Source: an uncultured Polaribacter sp. (GTDB taxonomy: Bacteria > Bacteroidota > Bacteroidia > Flavobacteriales > Flavobacteriaceae). From it: a stretch of DNA of 64,000 bases. The translations under genes and the position numbers were made by a program. Of this stretch, positions 27,247 through 34,828 are shown piece after piece (position 1 is the stretch's first letter; each line of letters begins with the position of its first letter). The notes under the pieces were generated by a model that did not search any database, had not been told where the DNA came from, and saw only the letters and a program-made list of their open reading frames with translations. The stretch covers positions 1 to 64,000 of the forward strand of contig NZ_CANMVP010000007.1 in assembly GCF_947501385.1 (NCBI RefSeq). Direction: 5' to 3'.

Positions 27247-27471
27247 TTATTCTAAAAAACAATGAACATCTACTTCTAAAATTACGGCTAATTTTAAAAT
27301 AACAGCTAGTTTTAATTTTGTTTTACCATTTTCTAACTTATGGTAAGCAACCTGCCCGATGCCCAATCTGTCACCAACATATTCTTGAGAGTATTCTTTT
27401 TGTTGTCTTAGGTTTCTTATTTTAACGATAATTCCTTTTACCTTTTCTTCAATTATAGTTTCCATATACAT
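27247..27471 (-). CDS. XRE-family HTH regulator, 74 aa
   Basis: A single-domain helix-turn-helix protein: IVKIRNLRQQKEYSQEYVGDRLGIGQVAYHKLENGKTKL is the five-helix DNA-binding domain, followed by ILKLAVILEVDVHCFLE. No sensor domain is present. It is the only gene of the cassette on the minus strand, divergent from the membrane-protein and peptide genes across 426 bp that contains three to four palindromic sites, so autoregulation and control of the divergent operon are likely. Two starts are possible (27471 or 27465). Six to seven ATT triplets abut the start. Confidence 0.85.
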   Translation of the reverse strand: MYMETIIEEKVKGIIVKIRNLRQQKEYSQEYVGDRLGIGQVAYHKLENGKTKLKLAVILKLAVILEVDVHCFLE

Positions 27472-27489
27472 TATTATTATTATTATTAT
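27470..27489. repeat. Trinucleotide (ATT)n run at the XRE gene start
   Basis: Six full ATT units plus AT. On the coding strand this is an AAT run immediately 5' of the regulator start, in the expected leader region. Confidence 0.8.
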
Positions 27490-27542
27490 GCGTTTAGGGA
27501 CACCTTTTTTTCTTAAAAATAAAGAAAATGTGTATACGGCGC

Positions 27543-27775
27543 AATCCCTGAAAACAGTATATTTTTTATATCCCTGAATTCAGGGATAGTTGACCCTGAA
27601 TTCAGGTACTCTAAAAAGTAATAAGTCTTTGTTGGTGAAGGTTTAGTAGGTGTATTTTTTTATTATATTAAGTGAGTTTTAATTTCAGCTTTATAAAATT
27701 TTGTTTTTTAAAAGCACCAATTAACTGCAATTTTAGAATATGTATCCCTGAATTCAGCGACTCTAAAAAGTAATA
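27543..27775. promoter_or_regulatory. Array of CCCTGAATTCAGGG palindromes, candidate operators
   Basis: The 426 bp between the XRE gene and the membrane-protein gene hold: a degenerate half-site ATCCCTGAAAACAG (27544-27557); a perfect 20-bp palindrome TATCCCTGAATTCAGGGATA (27569-27588); CCTGAATTCAGG (27595-27606); and TATCCCTGAATTCAG (27743-27757). The last two are each followed by CTCTAAAAAGTAATAA, making a direct repeat of about 30 bp spaced 150 bp apart. The arrangement suits cooperative binding of a dimeric HTH protein. Nothing else is evident in this stretch apart from A/T-rich promoter-like sequence near 27785-27812. Confidence 0.65.
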
Positions 27776-27897
27776 ATTTATAACTTTTTGGATATTGACT
27801 TGTTATCTTTTCTGTTTTATATTTATAAAACAATATTAGAATTTATTTTTAATTTTAATTTAGATCTTAATCTTAATGTTTGTTCATTAAAGAAGAA

Positions 27898-28515
27898 ATG
27901 AAAAGAAAATATATAGTCATAATCTTCACTTTAATTATTCTTGTTTTCGCATTGCAGTATTATTTAATAACTTCTTATATAGATAAACTGTTCCAATTTA
28001 CTACAACAGAAGTTAAAAGTGAGGTAATGAATAATGAGACAGAACAATTTAAAGTGTATCTAGTTGAAAATTTTGTTTTTATACTTCTTCAGAGTATAGC
28101 AATGTTTTTTTGTCTAAATATTGGGTTTTTATATTTCAAAATTAAGGTAAGTTTAAGAAATATATTAAATATAATTACTCTCAGTTTTCTATCTGTTTTA
28201 GTGTGCCAACTTTTAATTATAACAATTGTAAAATTAAATAATTGGACATATACAGTAGGTTCAATAAACTCTGTAAATGACATGCTAAATTTAGCAAATT
28301 TTATAAACGTTGAAGAAACAGCACCTTGGATTAAATTATCATTGACAAGTATAAATATCGAACAAGTTATATTAATTATAATATTAGGAATAGGAATACA
28401 CAAAATATTAAATATTAAATATAATAGAGCATTTTCAATTACCGCAAGAACTTATGGTATAAGTATTCTATTATGGTTTGTATTTGCTATAATTATGGAA
28501 ATGAATTTTAGTTAG
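27898..28515 (+). CDS. Five-helix membrane protein, possible immunity protein
   Basis: A 205-residue protein with about five membrane segments: KYIVIIFTLIILVFALQYYL, FVFILLQSIAMFFCLNIGFLYF, ITLSFLSVLVCQLLIITIV, EQVILIIILGIGIHKIL and GISILLWFVFAIIM. No family recognised. I chose ATG 27898, preceded by the purine-rich AAAGAAGAA, over an in-frame TTG at 27880. It stands directly before the double-glycine peptide gene, the position often taken by bacteriocin immunity or accessory membrane proteins. The immunity role is inferred from position only. Confidence 0.7.
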   Translation: MKRKYIVIIFTLIILVFALQYYLITSYIDKLFQFTTTEVKSEVMNNETEQFKVYLVENFVFILLQSIAMFFCLNIGFLYFKIKVSLRNILNIITLSFLSVLVCQLLIITIVKLNNWTYTVGSINSVNDMLNLANFINVEETAPWIKLSLTSINIEQVILIIILGIGIHKILNIKYNRAFSITARTYGISILLWFVFAIIMEMNFS

Positions 28516-28603
28516 CTATCAATTGACGTCTAGATAGAAAAGGTTTACTTATTTGCCTTCACAAAAAATGGGAAATATTATTAATAATTTTAAATTCTAT
28601 AAA

Positions 28604-28774
28604 ATGAAAGAATTAAATTTAGAAAAATTAGCAACTCTTCAAGGAGGAGACTTTTGGAGTTCAGACAATCAGTGTTCACAATTAAGTGACGGTTCATATT
28701 ACCGACAAAGGGTAACTTATCGTTTCTGGGTGAAAGGAGTTAGTCGTAGAAGTATTTCTGACAATCCTTGCTAG
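28604..28774 (+). CDS. Double-glycine-leader peptide (bacteriocin or peptide-signal precursor)
   Basis: A 56-residue precursor. The 15-residue leader MKELNLEKLATLQGG has the hydrophobic spacing (L4, L6, L9, L12) and GG end recognised by C39 peptidases. The predicted 41-residue mature peptide starts DFWSSDNQCSQ, is rich in aromatic residues and Arg, and has only two Cys, at core positions 9 and 41, so a disulfide could close most of the chain. By simple count it has six basic and four acidic residues. Longer in-frame starts (TTG 28553, ATG 28568) would spoil the leader. No modification enzyme is nearby. The C39 exporter is 970 bp downstream. Confidence 0.82.
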   Translation: MKELNLEKLATLQGGDFWSSDNQCSQLSDGSYYRQRVTYRFWVKGVSRRSISDNPC

Positions 28775-28789
28775 ATTATTAACAATAAA

Positions 28790-28825
28790 TTTTCAAGGGT
28801 AGATTAGTCAATCTATCCTTGAAAA
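28790..28825 (+). terminator. 16-bp stem-loop between the peptide and exporter genes
   Basis: TTTTCAAGGGTAGATT pairs with AATCTATCCTTGAAAA over an AGTC loop, with one G-T pair. It lies 15 bp after the peptide stop and just before the next start at 28843. There is no long T tract, so it is more likely a partial terminator or 3'-end stabiliser than a full stop, favouring the peptide over the exporter. Confidence 0.7.
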
Positions 28826-28842
28826 TATTAAAATTAAATTAT

Positions 28843-29754
28843 ATGAAAATTATAAAATATTTGATAATATTACTTTTAAGTAATTCATTTTTTATTCATT
28901 CACAAAATTCAAATAAAAGATATATAATTATAGATTCTAATACCAATGAGCCTATACCATATGTAGCAATCAAATTTTTAAAGACAAATAAAGGTGTTTA
29001 CTCTAATGAAAAAGGAGAATTCATTAATGATGAAAAAAAAGATAGTATTCAAATATCGCATCTAAATTATTCTGCAAGAAAAATAAAATTGTCAGAACAA
29101 TCTTCAGAAATAATCTATTTAAATCCAAAATTAAACGTACTTGACGAAATTAGAATAGAAAAAAATAAACATAAGGAAAAAACCATTGGCTTCGTAAAAA
29201 AGAAAAAGAATTTATCTTGGTTTATCAAACCCAAAACAGAATTAACTACACTTATAAAATATTCAAAAAAAATTAACAACTCTGAAATAAAAAAAATTGT
29301 TTTACCAATTGGAAAAAAAACTTTGGTGAAAAATAAAAAATTATCTTTTAACAATATTTTTAGAGTTAATTTATATTCTAATATAAATAACAAACCAGGT
29401 GTATCTTTATTAAAAAAACCAGTAATCATAAGTATAAATCAAGACTCAAAAGATATTATAGAAATTAATGTAGAAAAATTTGGTGTTAATTTCCCTGTAG
29501 AGGGAGTTTTTGTTGCAGTAGAAATGATTGGTAAATTAGACATTAATGGAAACGTTTTAAACGAAACTAAAAACATACTGCCTGCGTTTATGTTTACAGA
29601 TAAAAAAAGAAAAAATATAATATCATCCTCTTTTATAAAAACTGTTTTCGGTAACAATAAGTGGATTAAAATAGATGAATATTATAAAAATGTTCCTGAT
29701 ATTTCAAAATATAATATGGCTGTTAGTTTAGAGTTGTTGGTTTATGAAAAATAA
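28843..29754 (+). CDS. Secreted carboxypeptidase-regulatory-like domain protein
   Basis: A 303-residue exported protein. Signal peptide MKIIKYLIILLLSNSFFIHSQ, then a CarboxypepD_reg-like beta-sandwich (YIIIDSNTNEPIPYVAIKFL, GVYSNEKGEF, IQISHLNYSARKI, IIYLNPK; residues ~20-95), then a Lys-rich linker and a ~190-residue C-terminal region I do not recognise. I used ATG 28843 rather than an in-frame TTG at 28819 because the signal peptide then begins cleanly. Its 3' end overlaps the exporter gene by 11 bp, implying tight coupling. It takes the operon position where HlyD-type adaptors often occur, but has no HlyD features. Confidence 0.75.
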   Translation: MKIIKYLIILLLSNSFFIHSQNSNKRYIIIDSNTNEPIPYVAIKFLKTNKGVYSNEKGEFINDEKKDSIQISHLNYSARKIKLSEQSSEIIYLNPKLNVLDEIRIEKNKHKEKTIGFVKKKKNLSWFIKPKTELTTLIKYSKKINNSEIKKIVLPIGKKTLVKNKKLSFNNIFRVNLYSNINNKPGVSLLKKPVIISINQDSKDIIEINVEKFGVNFPVEGVFVAVEMIGKLDINGNVLNETKNILPAFMFTDKKRKNIISSSFIKTVFGNNKWIKIDEYYKNVPDISKYNMAVSLELLVYEK

Positions 29755-31906
29755 TTACTTTAAAAAAAATCATACAAAACACCACGACCAATCAGATTGT
29801 GGTGTTGTTTGTTTACAGACAATTCTAAAATATTACAATAGTAATTATTCTTTAGAAAAATTAAGAGAATATAGTGGTACTACAAAACAAGGTACAACTA
29901 TGCTTGGCTTAATGCAATGTGGTAATAAAATAGGGTTAGAAATTAAAGGCTACGAATCAACAATAGAAGCTTTAAAAAAAAATAAAATCCCTACTATTTT
30001 ACACACCCTTTTTGAAGAAAAATTACAGCATTTTATTGTTTGTTTTGGTTATGATTATAAAAAGGGAAAGTTTTTAATCAGTAATCCTACAAGTTCTAAA
30101 ATAGAATATATCAATGAAAATGAACTAGGATCTATTTGGCAATCTAAAGCCTTATTACTTTGTAATGAAACAGAAAAACTTTTAAAGAAAGAAGTAGAGA
30201 GTAAACAAAAATGGCAATGGATATATGAGTATGTAAAAGAAGATTTAAACTTACTTTCAATGTCCTTATTTTTAGGAATTATTTTAGCAATTTTAAGTTT
30301 AGCAACTGCTGTTTATTCTCAAAAATTAATAGATGTTTTGTTACCTTCAAATGACAGCTTTAAAATTACAGCAAGTATTTGTCTATTATTTTTCTTATTT
30401 AGTATCCAAGTATTCTTTGGTTATTTAAGAGGTTTATTCTTAATACGTCAAACTAAAAGTTATAATATAAGAGTAATTCACTTTTTTTATAATAATCTAC
30501 TAAAACTGCCAAAAATGTTTTTCGACACTCGAAAAATTGGAGATATGGTAGCAAGAATGAACGATACAAGTAGAATTCAAAGAACTATTTCAAAAATAAT
30601 TGGAAGTATAGTAATAGATATATTATTAGTTATAATCGTTTCAATAGCAATATTTAATTACAATACAACTCTAGGCTATATTACATTATCATGGATTCCT
30701 TTACTAACAGTAGTTGTTCTTTTTTTTAGTCCAAAAATAAAACAACAACAAGAAAAGGTAATGCAGTCCTATTCTAGAAATGAAAGTAATTATATAGATA
30801 CTATAAAAGGAGTAGAAACTATTAAAAATAATAACAAAGAAACTTTTTTTGCAAAAGAAACAAACTCTATTTATAAATTGTTTCAAAATGCAATTTATGA
30901 TTTAAACCGTTTAAGTCTAAACTATGCAACAATAAGTGAATTAATCTCAAATTTTTTTATAATAGGAACACTTGGTTATAGTGTTTATTTAGTTTTAAAT
31001 AATGAATTAACAGCGGGTGTAATCATCGCAATTTTACAATTAGTAGGTATGTTAATGGCTTCAACTTCAAATTTAGCTTTAGTTAATATTGAGATTCAGG
31101 AAGCTAAAGTAGCATTTAACAGAATGTACGAATTTACATCCATAGAAGAAGAAAATAAAGGAAGTATCAATATATCAAAATTTAATTCTTTAGAAATTAA
31201 AAATCTTTCATTTCGTTTTGCAGGTAGAAAAGAACTCTTTAAAAATATTAATATTTCCGTAAATAAAAATGAATATATCGCAATCGTTGGTGAAAGCGGA
31301 AGTGGTAAAAGTACATTAGGGCAAGTATTACAAAAATTTTATCCTTTTGAAAATGGAGAAATAATCGTCAACAATGAGCATAATCTACCTAGAGTAGATA
31401 CAGAAGATTGGCGTAATATTATAGGTGTTATTCCACAAGATATTACCATATTTAGTGGTAATGTAGTATCTAACATTCTATTAGGCAAAGAAGATACACC
31501 TGAAAACATTCAGAAGTTTTGTAAAGAATACGGATTTACTGAATTTATCAATAGTTTGCCCCAAGGATTTGCTACAATTTTAGGAGAAGAAGGTATTAAT
31601 TTATCTGGTGGTCAAAAACAAATCATTGCATTCATGAGAGTTTTGTATAAAAAGCCTCAATTAGTACTATTAGATGAATTTACATCAGCAATGGATAGAA
31701 AAACAGAAAAATTTGTGCTAAACTTATTAAAGAGGCTAAAATCTGAATTGTCCATTATTTTCATTTCTCACAGATTGCACTCACTACCTCAAATAGCAGA
31801 CAAAATTTATGTTTTAGAAGATGGTACAACTGATATTCAAGGAAGTCATCAGCAATTGTTAGAAACTTCAAATTTTTATAGTGATTATTGGAAAGAGTTG
31901 GTTTAA
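29744..31906 (+). CDS. C39-peptidase-containing ABC exporter (PCAT)
   Basis: A 720-residue bacteriocin/peptide maturation exporter. Peptidase domain residues 1-140: catalytic Cys19 (QSDCGVVCL) and His96 (QHFIVCFG). The position usually held by the third-residue Asp (family ADPA) reads SNPT with Asn114, and the usual oxyanion Gln six residues before Cys is His13. The membrane domain spans ~165-455. The ATPase has Walker A GESGSGKST, signature LSGGQKQ and Walker B LVLLDEFTSAMD. Expected to cut the leader after GG and export the peptide across the inner membrane. It overlaps the upstream gene by 11 bp. Base composition is very A-rich. Confidence 0.93.
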   Translation: MKNNYFKKNHTKHHDQSDCGVVCLQTILKYYNSNYSLEKLREYSGTTKQGTTMLGLMQCGNKIGLEIKGYESTIEALKKNKIPTILHTLFEEKLQHFIVCFGYDYKKGKFLISNPTSSKIEYINENELGSIWQSKALLLCNETEKLLKKEVESKQKWQWIYEYVKEDLNLLSMSLFLGIILAILSLATAVYSQKLIDVLLPSNDSFKITASICLLFFLFSIQVFFGYLRGLFLIRQTKSYNIRVIHFFYNNLLKLPKMFFDTRKIGDMVARMNDTSRIQRTISKIIGSIVIDILLVIIVSIAIFNYNTTLGYITLSWIPLLTVVVLFFSPKIKQQQEKVMQSYSRNESNYIDTIKGVETIKNNNKETFFAKETNSIYKLFQNAIYDLNRLSLNYATISELISNFFIIGTLGYSVYLVLNNELTAGVIIAILQLVGMLMASTSNLALVNIEIQEAKVAFNRMYEFTSIEEENKGSINISKFNSLEIKNLSFRFAGRKELFKNINISVNKNEYIAIVGESGSGKSTLGQVLQKFYPFENGEIIVNNEHNLPRVDTEDWRNIIGVIPQDITIFSGNVVSNILLGKEDTPENIQKFCKEYGFTEFINSLPQGFATILGEEGINLSGGQKQIIAFMRVLYKKPQLVLLDEFTSAMDRKTEKFVLNLLKRLKSELSIIFISHRLHSLPQIADKIYVLEDGTTDIQGSHQQLLETSNFYSDYWKELV

Positions 31907-31950
31907 TAAAAATAATTTTCACTAATTTTAACTTCTAAAAATTAGAGAAC

Positions 31951-33609
31951 TTGCTCACACAATTATCCATACATAATTACGCTTTAATCAATCAATTAAG
32001 TATCGATTTTTCATCAGGATTGTCTATCATTACTGGGGAAACGGGTGCTGGAAAATCAATTTTATTAGGTGCTTTAGGCTTGGTTCTAGGAAATAGAGCC
32101 GATTTGTCTTCTCTAAAAGATACTTCACATAAATGTATTGTAGAAGCAAAGTTGGCCATTGCTAATTACAATTTAGAAGATTTTTTTAAAGAAGTAGATT
32201 TAGACTACGAAGCAGAAACCATTATTAGAAGAGAAATTCTACCTTCAGGAAAATCTAGAGCTTTTGTAAACGATACTCCAGTAACATTATCGGTTTTAAA
32301 TGAACTTAGAACACAATTAATAGATGTGCATTCTCAGCATCAAACGATGCAATTGTCAGATCATAAATTCCAATTTGCTATTTTAGACGCATTGGCTAAA
32401 AACCAAGAGCGAATTGCCTCTTACCAAAGAGGGTTTCGTCAGTTAAGTCAGTTAAAAAAAGCGTTAATTGCCCTAGAAACTCAACAAAGAGAGGCGAACC
32501 AGCAATATGATTATAATTTGCATTTGTTTACTGAGTTAGAAGCAGCAGCCATTAAAGTTGATGAGCAAGCTACCTTAGAAACTAGTTTAGAAAAGCTAAA
32601 TAATATTGAAGATATCCAACTGAATTTATCAGAATCTTTAGAAATTTCTGTAAATGAAGAAATCGGACTTCAAAATTTATTAAATTCTTTAGCATTTAAA
32701 CTCTCTAAAATTGCTCCTTTTTCAAAAGAATATCAAGATCTATTAGAGCGAATTACCTCTGTAAAAATAGAGATGGATGATATAGTTGCTGAATTAGAAA
32801 ATGCCAATGAGAATGTAGAATTTAATCCGACGGAAGCCGAAGAAATTAACGACAGATTGCAACTCTTATACAATCTTCAAAAGAAACATTATGTAAATTC
32901 TAATGAAGAATTGTTAAAAGTTTTTGAAGATTTGTCTGATAAAGTGCGACAAGTTGAATCTGCAGAAGATGCATTGAATAAGAAAAAAGAGGAAATCGAA
33001 AACATCTCAAAAAAACTAGATATTGTAGCAGAAAAAATAGCGAAGGCAAGAAAAACGGCAATACCCAAACTAACAAAAGAGCTAGAACTGCTATTAACAG
33101 ATTTAGGAATGGCAAATGCGCGTTTTTCCATCAATATAAAACCTACAAATAATTACTTTTTAAATGGAAAAGACGAATTAGAATTCCTCTTTTCAGCAAA
33201 TAAAGGGGGTAGTTTTGGTGAACTGAAAAAAGTAGCTTCTGGTGGAGAATTATCGAGAATTATGCTATCTGTAAAAAAAATACTATCAGAAAACACACAA
33301 CTGCCCACCATTATTTTTGATGAGATAGATACTGGAGTTTCTGGCGAAGTTTCTAACAAAATAGCTGCAATTATGCAACAAATGAGTGCCAATATGCAAG
33401 TAATTGCCATTACGCATTTGCCCCAAATTGCAGCAAAAGGAAGCCACCATTATAAAGTCTACAAAGACGAAATTAAAGGAATAACCACCACCAATTTAAA
33501 ACAATTATCCACAGATGAACGCATTGTAGAAATTGCAGAAATGTTGAGCGGAAAAGATATCTCAGATGCCGCTTTAACACACGCAAAAGAACTATTGAGT
33601 AGCCCCTAA
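31951..33609 (+). CDS. recN: DNA repair protein RecN
   Basis: A 552-residue SMC-like ATPase for double-strand break repair. The N-terminal half has Walker A GETGAGKS in LSIITGETGAGKSILLGALGLVLG; two long coiled coils span ~160-380; the C-terminal half has signature VASGGELSRIMLSVK and Walker B PTIIFDEIDTGVSG. The TTG start at 31951 gives the standard N terminus MLTQLSIHNYALI. It follows the peptide cassette by 44 bp. In its relatives it would be expected close behind porD. Confidence 0.95.
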   Translation: MLTQLSIHNYALINQLSIDFSSGLSIITGETGAGKSILLGALGLVLGNRADLSSLKDTSHKCIVEAKLAIANYNLEDFFKEVDLDYEAETIIRREILPSGKSRAFVNDTPVTLSVLNELRTQLIDVHSQHQTMQLSDHKFQFAILDALAKNQERIASYQRGFRQLSQLKKALIALETQQREANQQYDYNLHLFTELEAAAIKVDEQATLETSLEKLNNIEDIQLNLSESLEISVNEEIGLQNLLNSLAFKLSKIAPFSKEYQDLLERITSVKIEMDDIVAELENANENVEFNPTEAEEINDRLQLLYNLQKKHYVNSNEELLKVFEDLSDKVRQVESAEDALNKKKEEIENISKKLDIVAEKIAKARKTAIPKLTKELELLLTDLGMANARFSINIKPTNNYFLNGKDELEFLFSANKGGSFGELKKVASGGELSRIMLSVKKILSENTQLPTIIFDEIDTGVSGEVSNKIAAIMQQMSANMQVIAITHLPQIAAKGSHHYKVYKDEIKGITTTNLKQLSTDERIVEIAEMLSGKDISDAALTHAKELLSSP

Positions 33610-33640
33610 ATCCCCAAAAGGGAACTTTTAGCTACTTATG
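33607..33640. repeat. Short dispersed-type repeat after recN
   Basis: CCCCTAAATCCCCAAAAGGGAACTTT-type sequence (seen here as two CCCC/GGG blocks around AAAA) directly after the recN stop. I recall similar short elements between genes in Flavobacteriaceae; only one copy is in this window. Confidence 0.35.
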
Positions 33641-33729
33641 AAAAATAGTAGAATATTTACAAATAATTATTCTAATAGATTCTTAATAATCAGAATAATA
33701 ACTAAATACTAATCACTAAAATTCTAGTC

Positions 33730-34536
33730 ATGTACAACTTATTAAAAGGAAAAAAAGGCATCATTTTCGGAGCGTTGAACGAACATTCTATTGCTTGGAA
33801 AGTTGCAGAAAGAGCACATGAAGAAGGTGCAGCATTTGTGTTGACAAACGCACCCATTGCCATGAGAATGGGCGAATTGGCTGTTTTGGCTAAAAAAACG
33901 GGTTCTCAAATAATTCCTGCAGATGCAACTTCTATAGAAGATTTAGAAAATTTGGTTGAAAAATCGATGGAGATTTTGGGTGGTAAAATCGATTTCGTTT
34001 TACACTCCATTGGGATGTCTGTAAACGTGAGGAAAGGCAAACATTATACAGATCCAAAATACGATTTCACGACAAAAGGCTGGGATGTTTCCGCAGTTTC
34101 TTTTCACAAAACAATGAACGTTTTATACAACAAAAAAGCCATGAACGAGTGGGGGAGTATTGTTGCATTAACCTATATGGCAGCACAACGCGTTTTTCCC
34201 GATTATAATGACATGGCAGATAATAAAGCCTATTTAGAGTCTATTGCACGTAGTTTTGGTTATTTCTTCGGTAGAGATTACAAAGTACGTGTAAATACTA
34301 TTTCTCAATCTCCAACACCCACCACAGCAGGAAGTGGCGTAAAAGGCTTTGATGGTTTTATTGCGTATGCAGAAAAAATGAGTCCGTTAGGAAACGCCAC
34401 TGCAGCAGATTGTGCAGACTATACCATTTCTCTATTCTCAGATTTGACAAAGAAAGTTACTTTACAAAACCTGTTTCACGATGGTGGATTCTCAAACATG
34501 GGCGTTAGCGATGCAGTTATGGAGAAATTTGAATAG
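33730..34536 (+). CDS. fabI: Enoyl-ACP reductase, FabI type
   Basis: A 268-residue short-chain dehydrogenase that reduces enoyl-ACP with NADH. Seen: the N-terminal cofactor motif GKKGIIFGALNEHSIAWKVAE, DFVLHSIGMS, and the FabI active-site spacing Tyr-(x6)-Lys at Y159 and K166 (YNDMADNK). RVNTISQSPTPTTAGSG is the substrate-loop region. It performs the same step as FabV at 4137-5324. FabI is the triclosan target and FabV is generally insensitive. Confidence 0.95.
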   Translation: MYNLLKGKKGIIFGALNEHSIAWKVAERAHEEGAAFVLTNAPIAMRMGELAVLAKKTGSQIIPADATSIEDLENLVEKSMEILGGKIDFVLHSIGMSVNVRKGKHYTDPKYDFTTKGWDVSAVSFHKTMNVLYNKKAMNEWGSIVALTYMAAQRVFPDYNDMADNKAYLESIARSFGYFFGRDYKVRVNTISQSPTPTTAGSGVKGFDGFIAYAEKMSPLGNATAADCADYTISLFSDLTKKVTLQNLFHDGGFSNMGVSDAVMEKFE

Positions 34537-34546
34537 TTTTAACAGA

Positions 34547-34572
34547 ATGTCACCTTGAGCGGAGTCGAAAGG
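34547..34572. repeat. GAGCGCAGTCGAGA-family repeat, degenerate copy
   Basis: TGTCACCTTGAGCGGAGTCG followed by AAAGG is related to the hairpin arm at 26280-26295 and to the GTCATTCC-family ends. Confidence 0.5.
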
Positions 34573-34586
34573 TTTTATTTTATTTG

Positions 34587-34664
34587 AAGCTATTTCCTGC
34601 TTTCGCTACTCGCTTTTTTCGTTCCTCAAAAGAGCTCAAACAAACCGCTCAATCAGGGCTAAAA
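34587..34664. repeat. Intergenic repeat (CCTGCTTTCGCT...AATCAGGGCT)
   Basis: CTATTTCCTGCTTTCGCTAC at the left and CCGCTCAATCAGGGCTA at the right: the outer CCTG/CAGG and inner GCTTT/AGAGC-like pairs give a loose hairpin. From memory, this pattern resembles a common flavobacterial intergenic repeat. Only one copy is seen here, so the assignment is weak. No gene is visible between fabI and the glycosyltransferase. Confidence 0.4.
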
Positions 34665-34796
34665 TTTGTTTGCTAATTTTTCAAAAACTAAAAGATTTAT
34701 TCATATTTTAAAGTCGGGATTTTTTTCGAAATAAAAACTTACGGCTTTTTTTATTTTTCTACATTTACACGATAGAAAGTTTTAAAAGTCATTCAA

Positions 34797-34828
34797 CTTT
34801 GAAACTTTGAAACTTTGAAACTTTGAAA
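34797..34828. repeat. Octamer array CTTTGAAA x4 over a start codon
   Basis: Four perfect CTTTGAAA units. The last contains the TTG start of the glycosyltransferase (34823-34825). Upstream in-frame sequence has a TGA at 34808, so translation cannot start earlier. Confidence 0.9.

Noticed and set aside
27247..27471. LKLAVILKLAVIL in the XRE protein as a recent tandem duplication
   Set aside because: The domain has normal length for a single-domain XRE protein, and the DNA of the two halves differs; the likeness is chance within a hydrophobic helix.
27237..31950. Integrase, transposase or attachment-site repeats at the peptide cassette borders
   Set aside because: None seen on either side. No direct repeats longer than a few A/T bases bracket the block, so the mechanism of insertion is unknown.
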